Shown here: piece after piece, positions 57,191 to 64,000 of the stretch
Numbering within the stretch: position 1 is the first letter of the stretch
How the letters are laid out: each line of letters opens with the position of its first letter
NCBI RefSeq assembly: GCF_020859565.1
Contig: NZ_JAJHUO010000025.1
Location: 108,945 to 172,944 of the forward strand
Direction of reading: 5' to 3'
Origin: Saccharothrix luteola
GTDB taxonomy: Bacteria > Actinomycetota > Actinomycetes > Mycobacteriales > Pseudonocardiaceae
Length of the DNA stretch: 64,000 nucleotides
Translations under genes and position numbers: made by a program
The notes under the pieces: model-generated
What the model saw: only the letters and a program-made list of their open reading frames with translations
Told to the model about the DNA's origin: nothing
Databases searched by the model: none

Positions 57191-57955
57191 ATGCCAACGC
57201 GAGATGGTGGGCGGGACGCCGGCGACGTGGCCGCGCTCGCGCTCCACCGCACGGACGTCGACGGCGCGGCGGTGGTCCGTCCGACCGGTCGGCTCGACCT
57301 GACCACCTATCGCGAACTGCGCGACGGGCTGCTCAAGTGCGCCGTGGACGAGCCGACCGCCGTGATCGTGTGCCTCGACGACGACTTCGAGTGCGCCACG
57401 CCCGCGTTCATGTCGGTCTTCACCACGGTGGGCCTGCGCGTGTCGGAGTGGCCGGGCGTGCCGCTCATGCTGGTCGGCGAGTCGCCCGGCCACCGGCGCG
57501 CGCTCGCCACGGGCACCACGGGCGCGGTGCCCGGGTTCACCGCGCTGAACGCCGCCCTGGCCGCCGTCGAACGCCCGACCGAACGCACGCGCGACGAGAC
57601 GCAGCTTCCCGACTCGCTGCTCAGCGGCCTGCTGGCGAGGCACTTCGTGCGCGAGACGTGCCAACGCCGGCACGTCACCCACTTCGTCCACGACGCCGTC
57701 ACCATCGCCACCGAACTCGTCGAGAACGCCGTCCACCACGCCCGCTCCGCGCCGGTGCTGCGCCTGGAACTCCGGGGCCACCGGCTCACCGTCGCGGTCC
57801 GCGACGAGAGCCCCGACCCGCCCCAGGAGCCGAAGGGCGAGCCGCTGCGCGCAGGCGGCTGGGGCCTCACGATCGTGTCGTCGCTGAGCCGCACGTGGGG
57901 CTGCTACCCGTGGCCGCACGGCGGCAAGGTCGTCTGGGCCGTCCTCGGCGACTGA
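57191..57955 (+). CDS. STAS-HATPase fusion, RsbV/RsbW-type anti-sigma regulator
   Basis: A 254-residue fusion. Residues 10-110 are STAS-like (VVRPTGRLDLTTYRELRDGL) but the usual phosphorylated Ser/Thr site is replaced by CATPAFMSVF; residues about 135-254 form an HATPase_c_2 domain of RsbW type with ELVENAVHHARS (N box), DESPDPPQEP (G1-like) and GGWGLTIVSSLSRTWG. RsbW-type kinases bind and silence SigB/SigF-family sigma factors and phosphorylate antagonists. ATG 57191. A GGGTAT-type promoter upstream suggests feedback by the sigma factor it may control. Confidence 0.85.
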   Translation: MPTRDGGRDAGDVAALALHRTDVDGAAVVRPTGRLDLTTYRELRDGLLKCAVDEPTAVIVCLDDDFECATPAFMSVFTTVGLRVSEWPGVPLMLVGESPGHRRALATGTTGAVPGFTALNAALAAVERPTERTRDETQLPDSLLSGLLARHFVRETCQRRHVTHFVHDAVTIATELVENAVHHARSAPVLRLELRGHRLTVAVRDESPDPPQEPKGEPLRAGGWGLTIVSSLSRTWGCYPWPHGGKVVWAVLGD

Positions 57956-57967
57956 ACCCCGCGCCCG

Positions 57968-58315
57968 TCAGCTCGCCTCGCTCACCGCCGTCACGATCGT
58001 GAAGTGGTCGATGAGGTCCGTCAGCTCCAACGGGTGCAGCACGACCTTCGTCGTCGCGACCAACCGCAGCGCCGCGCCGACCGACTCGCACGCCGACCGC
58101 AGCGCGATCAGCAGGTTGATGCCCGTCGACCCGAGGAACGTCACCCCGGAGAGGTCGAGCACGAGCGCCCGGCTCGCGTCGCCGAGCCTGCGGTGGACGT
58201 ACTCCTGCACCACCGGAGCCGTCGCCATGTCGAGCTCACCGGTCACGACGACGACCACCACGCCCGCGGACACCTCGCGCGCCGTGAGCGTGACGGCATC
58301 GGTGAAATCGTCCAT
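57968..58315 (-). CDS. STAS-domain anti-sigma factor antagonist (RsbV type)
   Basis: A 115-residue STAS protein with a clear phosphorylation site: LDLSGVTFLGSTGINLLIAL, where the Ser of GSTG is the residue phosphorylated by RsbW kinases. The rest (GVVVVVVTGELDMATAPVVQEYV) is the standard STAS strand-helix order. ATG 58315 with AGGGG at five bases is preferred over GTG 58321. It converges on the STAS-HATPase fusion, 13 bases from its stop; the two are probable partners. Confidence 0.9.
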   Translation of the reverse strand: MDDFTDAVTLTAREVSAGVVVVVVTGELDMATAPVVQEYVHRRLGDASRALVLDLSGVTFLGSTGINLLIALRSACESVGAALRLVATTKVVLHPLELTDLIDHFTIVTAVSEAS

Positions 58316-58468
58316 GTCCACCCCTGGGTGTGGTCGGCAGAGTGCGGCTGCCTGCTCAACCGCGTTCAGCCTAGGCCCAGGAGAACTGTGAGCGCCCGTC
58401 AGGACCGGTGCAACTCGCCCTCCGACCAGGCTTCGACCTCTCCACCCGAAAGCGTCCCCGCGGTGGGC

Positions 58469-59473
58469 TCAGCCGACCACGCGCCGGATGACGTCCACGG
58501 GTCCGATGGACTCGATGTCCTGCACCTTCACCGGCACGCCCTCGGTGGACGCGTGCACGGCGCGGAGGCCGTCGATCGCCATCGCCACGTGCGTCTGCCC
58601 GGAGTAGTAGATGATCAGGTCGCCGGCCCTGACGTCGTTGCGCGACACCGACCGGCCGATGGTGGCCTGGCCGTACGTGGTGCGCGGGATCGCGATGCCG
58701 ACCGACCGGTACGCGGCCTGCATGAGGCTGGAGCAGTCCCAGGTGTTCGGGCCGTTCGAGCCGTAGACGTAGTCCTTGCCGCGCTGGGAGAGCGCGAACG
58801 CCAGCGCCTGACCGGCCTTGCCCGCCGGGACGGGGATCGCGCTCATGTCGCCCGCGTTGTTCAACGCCGCGCGCTCCGCCGAGCTCAACGAGCGGTAGGC
58901 CTCGCGGGCCTGGGTGATCTGCCCGTCCAGTGCGGCCTTGCGCTGGTCGATGTCCGCGATGGCCTTGTTCGCGGCGTCGGCGGCCTCGTTCGCGCGGCGG
59001 GCGGCGTCGTTGGCCAGGTCGACGGCGTCGCTGAGCCCTTGTAGGGCTTCCGCGTTGTCACCCGCCAGCACGCCGAGCGCCGACATGCGGTTGAGGAAGT
59101 CCTGCTGCGAGTCGCTGACCAGCAACGCGGACAGCTGGCCGAACCGCGCGCCCTCGAAGGAGGCCTCGGTGAGCAGGTCGACCTGGCCGCGCAGCGCTTC
59201 CTGCGCCTGCTGGGCCGTGGTGATGTCGCGGTTGGCCTGGTCGAGCGCGCCCTGGGCGTTGGCCAGCGTCTCCTGCGCGCGCAGGTGCTCTTCGTTCAGC
59301 GCCTCGGCCTGGTGGGAGAGGTCGGTGTACTTCTTCAACGCCGCGGAGGCGTTGGACGGCGTCTCGGGGTCGGCGGCGGCCTGGGGGAGGGGCAGGGCGG
59401 CGCCGAGCAGCGCGGAGACGGCCGTGGCCGTCAGGGCTGCGCGGACGGTGCGCTGAGCGGATTTCGACGCCAC
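58469..59473 (-). CDS. Secreted NlpC/P60 peptidoglycan hydrolase (RipA-like)
   Basis: A 334-residue secreted protein: signal peptide ending QAAADP (about residue 35), a long coiled coil (EALNEEHLRAQETLANAQ and DAARRANEAADAANKAIAD) of about 160 residues, and a C-terminal NlpC/P60 domain with catalytic Cys in NTWDCSSLMQAAY and His in QTHVAMAIDG. It should cut D-Glu-diaminopimelate stem peptides, with the coiled coil holding it inactive or targeting it, as in RipA and related enzymes. GTG 59473. Confidence 0.93.
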   Translation of the reverse strand: MASKSAQRTVRAALTATAVSALLGAALPLPQAAADPETPSNASAALKKYTDLSHQAEALNEEHLRAQETLANAQGALDQANRDITTAQQAQEALRGQVDLLTEASFEGARFGQLSALLVSDSQQDFLNRMSALGVLAGDNAEALQGLSDAVDLANDAARRANEAADAANKAIADIDQRKAALDGQITQAREAYRSLSSAERAALNNAGDMSAIPVPAGKAGQALAFALSQRGKDYVYGSNGPNTWDCSSLMQAAYRSVGIAIPRTTYGQATIGRSVSRNDVRAGDLIIYYSGQTHVAMAIDGLRAVHASTEGVPVKVQDIESIGPVDVIRRVVG

Positions 59474-59499
59474 GGTTCGCGCAATCCTCCTTGAGCCGG

Positions 59500-59529
59500 C
59501 TGGGCCCCGAACGGGTTACACCCGCCCAG
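59500..59529 (-). other. Structured 5' leader hairpin of the NlpC/P60 gene
   Basis: On the minus strand CTGGGC (59529-59524) pairs with GCCCAG (59505-59500), with an inner GGGTGTAACCC hairpin, all within 60 bases of the GTG start. Leader RNA structure is possible. It does not match the c-di-AMP (ydaO) riboswitch consensus that I know for NlpC/P60 genes. Confidence 0.35.
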
Positions 59530-59670
59530 GGTCTCGGACAGGTTACGGAACCCGCCGGAGCCAGTCCATAAGGGGTCCACTTCCACCGGTTCCCGGGACG
59601 TCCGCCGTTCCTCTTCGCCCGCGGAGGGACGATGTCGGGACGACCCGTCGCGGCGGAACGGTCTGGTGGG

Positions 59671-60033
59671 TCAGCTCGCCCGCGCGACGACGGCGGAGTG
59701 GGTGAACTCGCCCGCCCGCACGCCGCGCATGAACATCTCCCACTCGCCGCGCGTGTAGCGCAGCGCCACCTCACCATCGGGCGCGCGGAGGATCGCGCCG
59801 CCGCGCGGCCCGGGCAGCACGGCCAACGCGCCGTCCGCCTCGGCCGAACCCGATACCAACCGGCGGAGGAAGTCATCCCACGCCGGGGCCTCCACGGTGA
59901 TCACGGGTCCCGTGCCCTGGTCCTTGGTGTCCCGCACCTGGACCACGCCACCGTCGAACCTGACCTCGACGCAGTCGCCCGACGCCGTGCTGAAGCTGCT
60001 CTTGAACCAAGTGGCCGAGGGGGTGTGAGGCAT
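59671..60033 (-). CDS. Tandem DUF397 protein
   Basis: A 120-residue protein with two DUF397 units: the first TWFKSSFSTASGDCVEVRFDGGVVQVRDTKD-type block, with WDDFLRRL, and the second GGAILRAPDGEVALRYTRGEWEMFMRGVRAGEF. DUF397 proteins pair with DUF5753 HTH regulators and control development or antibiotic production, and have been proposed as toxin-antitoxin-like pairs. The ATG overlaps the upstream HTH gene stop (ATGA). Confidence 0.9.
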   Translation of the reverse strand: MPHTPSATWFKSSFSTASGDCVEVRFDGGVVQVRDTKDQGTGPVITVEAPAWDDFLRRLVSGSAEADGALAVLPGPRGGAILRAPDGEVALRYTRGEWEMFMRGVRAGEFTHSAVVARAS

Positions 60034-60908
60034 CAGAACCGCTCCATCTCGTGGTAGACCGCGTCGATGAACCCGCGCGAGTCGCGGTCGTCGAGCGCTC
60101 GGTCGAACGTCTCCGCGAAGCTCGCCGTCGACTCGAGTATCACTTGGCGCTTGTCGATGATGACACCGCTGATCGCTGTCTCCTGGTACAGCAGGTCGCC
60201 GAGCCTGTTGGAGCGAAAGGAAAGGATCTTCAACGCCGCGCCGAGCAACGGGTGCGCCCCCGCCGCGAACGGCATGACCCGCACCCGGACGTGACCACCC
60301 TTGCGGTCGAGGACGTCCAGCAGGTGCGCCAGTTGCCGCCGCATGACGCCGGCGTCGCCGACGAGTTGCCGCAACGCGGCCTCGCCCAGCACGACGTCGA
60401 GCCGCAACGGGTCGTCGCCGGCCAAGCGGCCCTGCCGCGCCAGCCTCGTCTCCAACCTCGGGCCGACGTCGACCGGCCGGATGTACGGTGTGCCCGCCCG
60501 CACCACCGCCCGCGCGTAGTCGGCGGTCTGGAGCAGTCCGGGGATGATGTCCGGCGCGTACTCGAAGACCTTGTCGGCGCCCGCCTCCAAGCCCAGCAAC
60601 CGCAGGAACTCGTCCGAGTAGAGACGGGCGTAGTCGTACCACCACTCCCGCCGCTCGGTCTGCGCCCGCAGCGCTTCGAGTCCGGCGCGCTCGTCTTCGG
60701 CCAGCTCGTACGCGTCGGCCAGGTCACGGAGCTTCGCCGCCGTGAGCCGGCGCTTGCCGGACTCGATCGCGGACAGGTTCGTGCCGCCGATGCCCGTCGT
60801 CTTGCCGACCGCCGCCGCCGTGAACCCGAGGCGCTCCCGGTGTTCCCGGAGCCTCAGCCCGAGTTCCCACGCCTGCACCGTGCTGGAGATCGGGGCGTCG
60901 TCGCCCAT
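60033..60908 (-). CDS. XRE-family HTH regulator with DUF5753
   Basis: A 291-residue regulator: helix-turn-helix (RLREHRERLGFTAAAVGKTTGIGGTNLSAIESGKRRL) at residues 15-55, then DUF5753 (APDIIPGLLQTADYARAVVRAG, VRVRVMPFAAGAH, ETAISGVIID). The pair with DUF397 is typical of the Scr1-type system in actinomycetes. ATG 60908. It is divergent from another HTH gene across an AT-rich promoter island. Confidence 0.92.
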   Translation of the reverse strand: MGDDAPISSTVQAWELGLRLREHRERLGFTAAAVGKTTGIGGTNLSAIESGKRRLTAAKLRDLADAYELAEDERAGLEALRAQTERREWWYDYARLYSDEFLRLLGLEAGADKVFEYAPDIIPGLLQTADYARAVVRAGTPYIRPVDVGPRLETRLARQGRLAGDDPLRLDVVLGEAALRQLVGDAGVMRRQLAHLLDVLDRKGGHVRVRVMPFAAGAHPLLGAALKILSFRSNRLGDLLYQETAISGVIIDKRQVILESTASFAETFDRALDDRDSRGFIDAVYHEMERF

Positions 60909-60989
60909 GTCCTTCGTCCCATCGGATCTTGTGGACCGGAGCGATACCGAGCGTAGCTACAGCGCACTCGTCCGATGAGTCGACACCGG

Positions 60990-60999
60990 GATAATTATC
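60990..60999. promoter_or_regulatory. AT-rich palindrome between divergent HTH genes
   Basis: GATAATTATC, a perfect 10-base palindrome in a TATAGC/TATAGT-containing island (60990-61007) that can serve as -10 region in both directions. Likely shared operator-promoter for the two HTH regulators. Confidence 0.5.
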
Positions 61000-61054
61000 A
61001 CTATAGCTTCGGGACAAGCACGAGAAGTGTCTCGCGGTTCGAGGTGATGACCCG

Positions 61055-61594
61055 ATGGACCACAAGCCGACGCTGCGCGGCCGCCTGCTCGGCCGGGAAC
61101 TGCGCCGGGTCCGCGAAGCCTCCGGCCTGACCGTGGCCGAACTCGCCGCGCGCACCCAGCAGTGCCCGCAGCGGGTCCAGCGGCTGGAGGACGGCACCGC
61201 CGCCTCGCCGACACCGGACCCGACGCTGTGGTGCGCCTGGGGCGCCGAGGCGACGAGCGTGATCAACGTGCTGTGCCGCACCGCCGAGCGGATCGACGTC
61301 TTCGCGCCGCTGGGCGTGCACCCGTCCCTCGGACAGCTCGACGCCGACCGCTGCACGGCCTACGTCCTGGAGGGCGTCACCGTCGACCGCGCCGACGTCA
61401 CGGTCCGCGTTATCCACCCGGGCGCCGGTCACTGCCCCGGCCTCGACCACCCGTTGACCCGGTTCGTCCTCGCGGACGGCCCGGCCGTCGTGTTCTACGC
61501 CTACCTGCACCGCGCGATGTTCACCGACGACCCGCGCCACCTCCGGTCGGCGAACGAGTTCTTCCGACGCCTAGCGGAGCTGACGCGCGCCTAG
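61055..61594 (+). CDS. XRE-family HTH protein with short DUF5753-like C-terminus
   Basis: A 179-residue protein: residues 8-58 are a helix-turn-helix (GRELRRVREASGLTVAELAARTQQCPQRVQRLEDG), and the remainder (INVLCRTAERIDVFAPLGVH, VFYAYLHRAMFTDDPRHLRSANEFF) resembles the C-terminal beta domain of DUF5753 regulators but is truncated. Divergent from the DUF5753-DUF397 pair, so possibly a second regulator of it. Converges on the PfkB gene with a 24-base overlap. Confidence 0.82.
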   Translation: MDHKPTLRGRLLGRELRRVREASGLTVAELAARTQQCPQRVQRLEDGTAASPTPDPTLWCAWGAEATSVINVLCRTAERIDVFAPLGVHPSLGQLDADRCTAYVLEGVTVDRADVTVRVIHPGAGHCPGLDHPLTRFVLADGPAVVFYAYLHRAMFTDDPRHLRSANEFFRRLAELTRA

Positions 61595-62464
61595 CGCGAG
61601 CCCGGTGAGGTCCGTCCGCCCGCCGGGGTGGCCCACCGCACGACCCGCGGCGGCCGTCGCGAGCCGGCCCGCGTCACCCGGGTCGTCACCGCGCACCAGC
61701 GCCACGGTCAGGGCGGCCACGAACGCGTCGCCGCCACCGGTCGTGTCCACGACGTCCTCATCGGTCAGCGGGATCACCGCCGAATCCCCGTCCCACGTCA
61801 GCACGTTCGCCTCGCCCGGCACCTCCAGCGCCGCCACCGACGGACCCCGGGCCAGCAGCTCGCGCCCCGCCCGCACGGCCGCGTCCGTCCCGGTGATCGA
61901 CCGCCCGGTCAACGCCTCCGCCTCGCGGTGATCGGCCCGCACCACGTCCGCCGCGGCCAGCAGCTCGGCCGCGCGCCCGTCCGGCGCGCCGTCCAGCACG
62001 ACCAGCCCGTTCGCCGCACGGGCCGCCGCCAGCGCCGCGTCGGCGGGCTGCTGCAGCTGCACGATCACCGCGTCCGCGCCGCCCAGCATCGCCGACGCGG
62101 CGCGCACGTCCTGCACCGTCAGCAGGGTCGGCCCGGGGACGTCCTCCAGGTACCGGTACTCGCCGTCGCACACGACGTCCACGAGCAGCGCCGTCCGGAC
62201 GCCCTGCCGGCACACCACGGCGGCCGTCGCTACGCCGTCCGCGTCGAGCCGCTCGACCAGCAGGCGGCCCTCCCGGTCGTCCCCGACGACGCCGACCACC
62301 GCGGCCGTTGCGCCGAGCTGCCTCGTGCCCCGGGCGATGTTCGCGCCCTTCCCGCCGAGCATTTCGCGACGTTCCAGCACGCTCGCGCGGCCACCGGATC
62401 CGGGCACCTCCGGCACCACCAACACCAGGTCACGGGCTATCTGACCGACCACCGCGATCCGCAT
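61571..62464 (-). CDS. PfkB-family sugar kinase (ribokinase-like)
   Basis: A 297-residue kinase: VVGQIARDLVLVV, the first signature GGKGANIARGTRQLGA, and the anion hole/catalytic base DTTGGGDAFVAAL near residue 250. Ribokinase-like; the sugar is unknown. It has a near-perfect GTTT-GGGTAC promoter and lies beside the CebR-controlled LPMO gene, divergently. ATG 62464; the longer GTG form would include the promoter. Confidence 0.9.
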   Translation of the reverse strand: MRIAVVGQIARDLVLVVPEVPGSGGRASVLERREMLGGKGANIARGTRQLGATAAVVGVVGDDREGRLLVERLDADGVATAAVVCRQGVRTALLVDVVCDGEYRYLEDVPGPTLLTVQDVRAASAMLGGADAVIVQLQQPADAALAAARAANGLVVLDGAPDGRAAELLAAADVVRADHREAEALTGRSITGTDAAVRAGRELLARGPSVAALEVPGEANVLTWDGDSAVIPLTDEDVVDTTGGGDAFVAALTVALVRGDDPGDAGRLATAAAGRAVGHPGGRTDLTGLALGARQLR

Positions 62465-62473
62465 GGTCGAGCG

Positions 62474-62498
62474 GTACCCGGTGGCCACCAGTTGAAAC
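62474..62498 (-). promoter_or_regulatory. SigB/SigF-type promoter of the PfkB kinase gene
   Basis: Minus strand GTTT - 15 bases - GGGTAC, nine bases before ATG 62464; the closest match to the SigB consensus in the window. Confidence 0.7.
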
Positions 62499-62539
62499 GG
62501 GTCGTTGACGTGGCGTCACCGGTAATGCGATCGTAATTC

Positions 62540-62553
62540 TGGGAGCGCTCCCA
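62540..62553. promoter_or_regulatory. CebR-type operator
   Basis: TGGGAGCGCTCCCA is a perfect 14-base palindrome identical to the CebR box of actinomycetes (16 bases perfect from 62539 to 62554). It lies 43 bases before the TTG of the LPMO gene. CebR (LacI family) represses cellulolytic genes until cello-oligosaccharides are present. Confidence 0.88.
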
Positions 62554-62596
62554 GTCCGTGGTTAACAGATCACCGTCGATCTGAAGGAGAAGGTCC

Positions 62597-63886
62597 TTGC
62601 GACTCAAGCGCTTTGGGGCGTTGGCCGTTGCCGCGCTCGGTATCGTCGGTGTGACCAGCGTTTTCGTCCAGAGCGGCGTAGCGGTGGCACACGGGTCGAT
62701 GACGTACCCCGCAAGCCGCACCTACGCCTGCTACGAAGACGGCAGGGCGGGCAGCGGCGGCGGCGACCTGAACCCGACGAACCCGGCGTGCGTCGCCGCG
62801 GTGCAGATCGGTGGGAAGCAACCGCTGTGGGACTGGTACGGCAACCTGATCAGCCAGGCCGCCGGCAAGCACCGCGAGATCATCGCCGACGGCGACCTGT
62901 GCGGGCCCACGACCAAGTACGACGCCTACAACCTGGCCCGCGGCGACTGGCCCGTGACCACGTTGCAGGCCGGCGCGCGGATCAACTTCAAGTACAACGC
63001 GTGGGCGCCGCACCCCGGCACCTGGGACCAGTACGTCACCAAGGACGGCTTCGACGTCACGCAGCCGCTGAAGTGGTCCGACCTGGAGCCGGCGCCGTTC
63101 GACAGCATCACCAACCCGGTCGCGTCGGGCGGCGAGTACTCGTGGCACGGCACCCTGCCCAACAAGTCCGGCCGCCACATCATCTACTCGATCTGGCAGC
63201 GCAACGACAGCCCCGAGGCGTTCTACAGCTGCTCGGACGTGGTCTTCAGCGGGGGCAACACCGGCGGTGACACCCAGGCGCCGACGGCCCCGGGCACGCC
63301 GACCGCGACCGCGACGGCGAACTCGGTGTCGTTGAGCTGGCCCGCGGCCTCGGACAACACCGGCGTCAGCGGCTACACGGTCTACCGCGAGGCGGGCGCC
63401 ACCGACGTGTCGGTCGCGACGACCTCGGGCACCACGGCCACCGTCACCGGCCTCAGCGCGGACACGGCGTACCAGTTCTACGTCGTGGCGCGGGACGCGG
63501 CGGGCAACACCTCGTCGCCGTCGATCGCGGTGTCGGTGCGGACCAGCACGGGCGGCACGACGCCGGGCGCCTGCGCCGTGACGTACAGCGTGCCCAGCTC
63601 GTGGTCCGGTGGCTTCACCGCCAACGTGTCGGTGAAGAACACGGGCACCAGCGCGGTCAGCGCGTGGCAGCTGGTCTGGGACGTCCCGGCGGGTCAGGGG
63701 ATCACCCAGGCGTGGTCGGCGGAGGTCGCCGTCGCGGCGGGCAAGGCCACCGCGAAGGGCGCCAGCTGGAACCAGAACATCCAGCCGGGCCAGACGGTGA
63801 GCTTCGGGTTCAACGGCACGTCGCAGGGGACGCCGACGAACCCGTCGTCGTTCGCCCTCAACGGCGCTTCCTGCGCCGCGGCCTGA
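62597..63886 (+). CDS. AA10 lytic polysaccharide monooxygenase with FN3 and CBM2
   Basis: A 429-residue secreted LPMO. Signal peptide ends AVA after residue 31, so the mature protein begins with His 32 (HGSMTYPASR), half of the copper brace; the second His is in YNAWAPHPGTWDQY. The AA10 core runs to about residue 215, FN3 about 229-316 (PGTPTATATANSVSLSWP), then a CBM2 (about 327-429) with paired Cys. TTG 62597 follows GAAGGAGAAGG. The CebR box upstream implies induction on cellulose; C1-type oxidative cleavage of cellulose or chitin. Same CBM2 type as the GH74 enzyme at the window start. Confidence 0.95.
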   Translation: MRLKRFGALAVAALGIVGVTSVFVQSGVAVAHGSMTYPASRTYACYEDGRAGSGGGDLNPTNPACVAAVQIGGKQPLWDWYGNLISQAAGKHREIIADGDLCGPTTKYDAYNLARGDWPVTTLQAGARINFKYNAWAPHPGTWDQYVTKDGFDVTQPLKWSDLEPAPFDSITNPVASGGEYSWHGTLPNKSGRHIIYSIWQRNDSPEAFYSCSDVVFSGGNTGGDTQAPTAPGTPTATATANSVSLSWPAASDNTGVSGYTVYREAGATDVSVATTSGTTATVTGLSADTAYQFYVVARDAAGNTSSPSIAVSVRTSTGGTTPGACAVTYSVPSSWSGGFTANVSVKNTGTSAVSAWQLVWDVPAGQGITQAWSAEVAVAAGKATAKGASWNQNIQPGQTVSFGFNGTSQGTPTNPSSFALNGASCAAA

Positions 63887-64000
63887 TGTTGGGGCGGTGC
63901 GCGGCCCTGGTCGCGCTCCTGGTGGGGTCGGTCGCCTGCTCCTCGGCGGCGCCCGCCTCCACCCGCCGGGGGTCCCACGCCCACCGCCCCCCGCGGGCCC
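63886..64000 (+). CDS. Probable lipoprotein, 3' end missing
   Basis: An ORF starting at ATG 63886, overlapping the LPMO stop by one base, and running off the window. LGRCAALVALLVGSVACSSAAPAS is a lipoprotein signal with lipobox GSVAC; what follows (STRRGSHAHRPPRA) is unusually basic for a lipoprotein start. Too little is visible to assign a family. Confidence 0.5.
   Translation, partial: MLGRCAALVALLVGSVACSSAAPASTRRGSHAHRPPRA

Noticed and set aside
59500..59529. c-di-AMP (ydaO) riboswitch before the NlpC/P60 gene
   Set aside because: Such riboswitches often precede these genes, but the leader here is short and lacks the conserved core; only a simple nested hairpin is seen.

Overview
The window is very GC-rich DNA with dense genes, frequent GTG (some TTG) starts, many 4-base ATGA/GTGA stop-start overlaps, and only two TTA codons noticed in genes I accept. 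The gene set (DUF397/DUF5753 pairs, MprAB-like and DesKR-like two-component systems, CebR-type operator, a 6C-type small RNA, sunset-domain protein) points to a filamentous actinomycete, probably Pseudonocardiales (Saccharothrix/Lentzea/Actinosynnema type). The genus is an inference. No rRNA, tRNA, CRISPR array, phage or insertion sequence was found.

Layout. 1-2.3 kb: 3' part of a secreted GH74-CBM2 xyloglucanase and a LapA-like membrane protein. 2.4-5.8 kb: an HTH-STAND-WD40 ATPase divergent from a small P-loop kinase. 5.8-9.6 kb: the xylose module, with a ROK repressor divergent from xylA-xylB across a perfect inverted repeat. 9.7-16.5 kb: a kinase-like gene, FMN reductase, HTH regulator, ZIP transporter, NAD-epimerase and a nucleotidyltransferase-BON-phosphoesterase operon. 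16.9-25.4 kb: SRPBCC protein, then a nine-gene plus-strand run with the ADP-heptose enzymes GmhB, GmhA and HldE, three glycosyltransferases, an SDR, a P450 and a membrane protein. 25.4-37.6 kb: small membrane proteins, dehydrogenases, an MprAB-like system, ChaB protein, aldehyde dehydrogenase, and a DesKR-like pair divergent from an ABC exporter. 37.7-43.6 kb: a second sugar cluster on the minus strand (UDP-xylose synthase, O-carbamoyltransferase, GT2, GT9, UDP-glucose dehydrogenase). 43.7-48.5 kb: winged-helix protein, aldo/keto reductase, DUF2087 protein, a possible edema-factor/ExoY-like cyclase, a sugar-binding lipoprotein and a tiny ORF. 48.6-54.2 kb: a 6C-like RNA, GH65 phosphorylase with beta-phosphoglucomutase, an NDH-2-like oxidoreductase and small secreted proteins. 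54.2-64 kb: ArsR/SRPBCC pair, an unknown gene behind a LexA-like box, sunset-domain protein, RsbV/RsbW-type anti-sigma proteins, NlpC/P60 peptidase, DUF397/HTH genes, a PfkB kinase, and a CebR-box-controlled AA10 LPMO.

How it fits together. Sixteen start regions carry GNNT-N14-16-GGGTA, the consensus known for the SigB/SigF family of streptomycetes, and the heptose operon has a one-mismatch version. They lie before redox enzymes, small membrane proteins, both sugar clusters, the 6C-like RNA and an RsbV-RsbW fusion. I read the window as a general-stress island that includes a possible stress-induced heptose/xylose glycoconjugate, framed at both ends by plant-polysaccharide genes.
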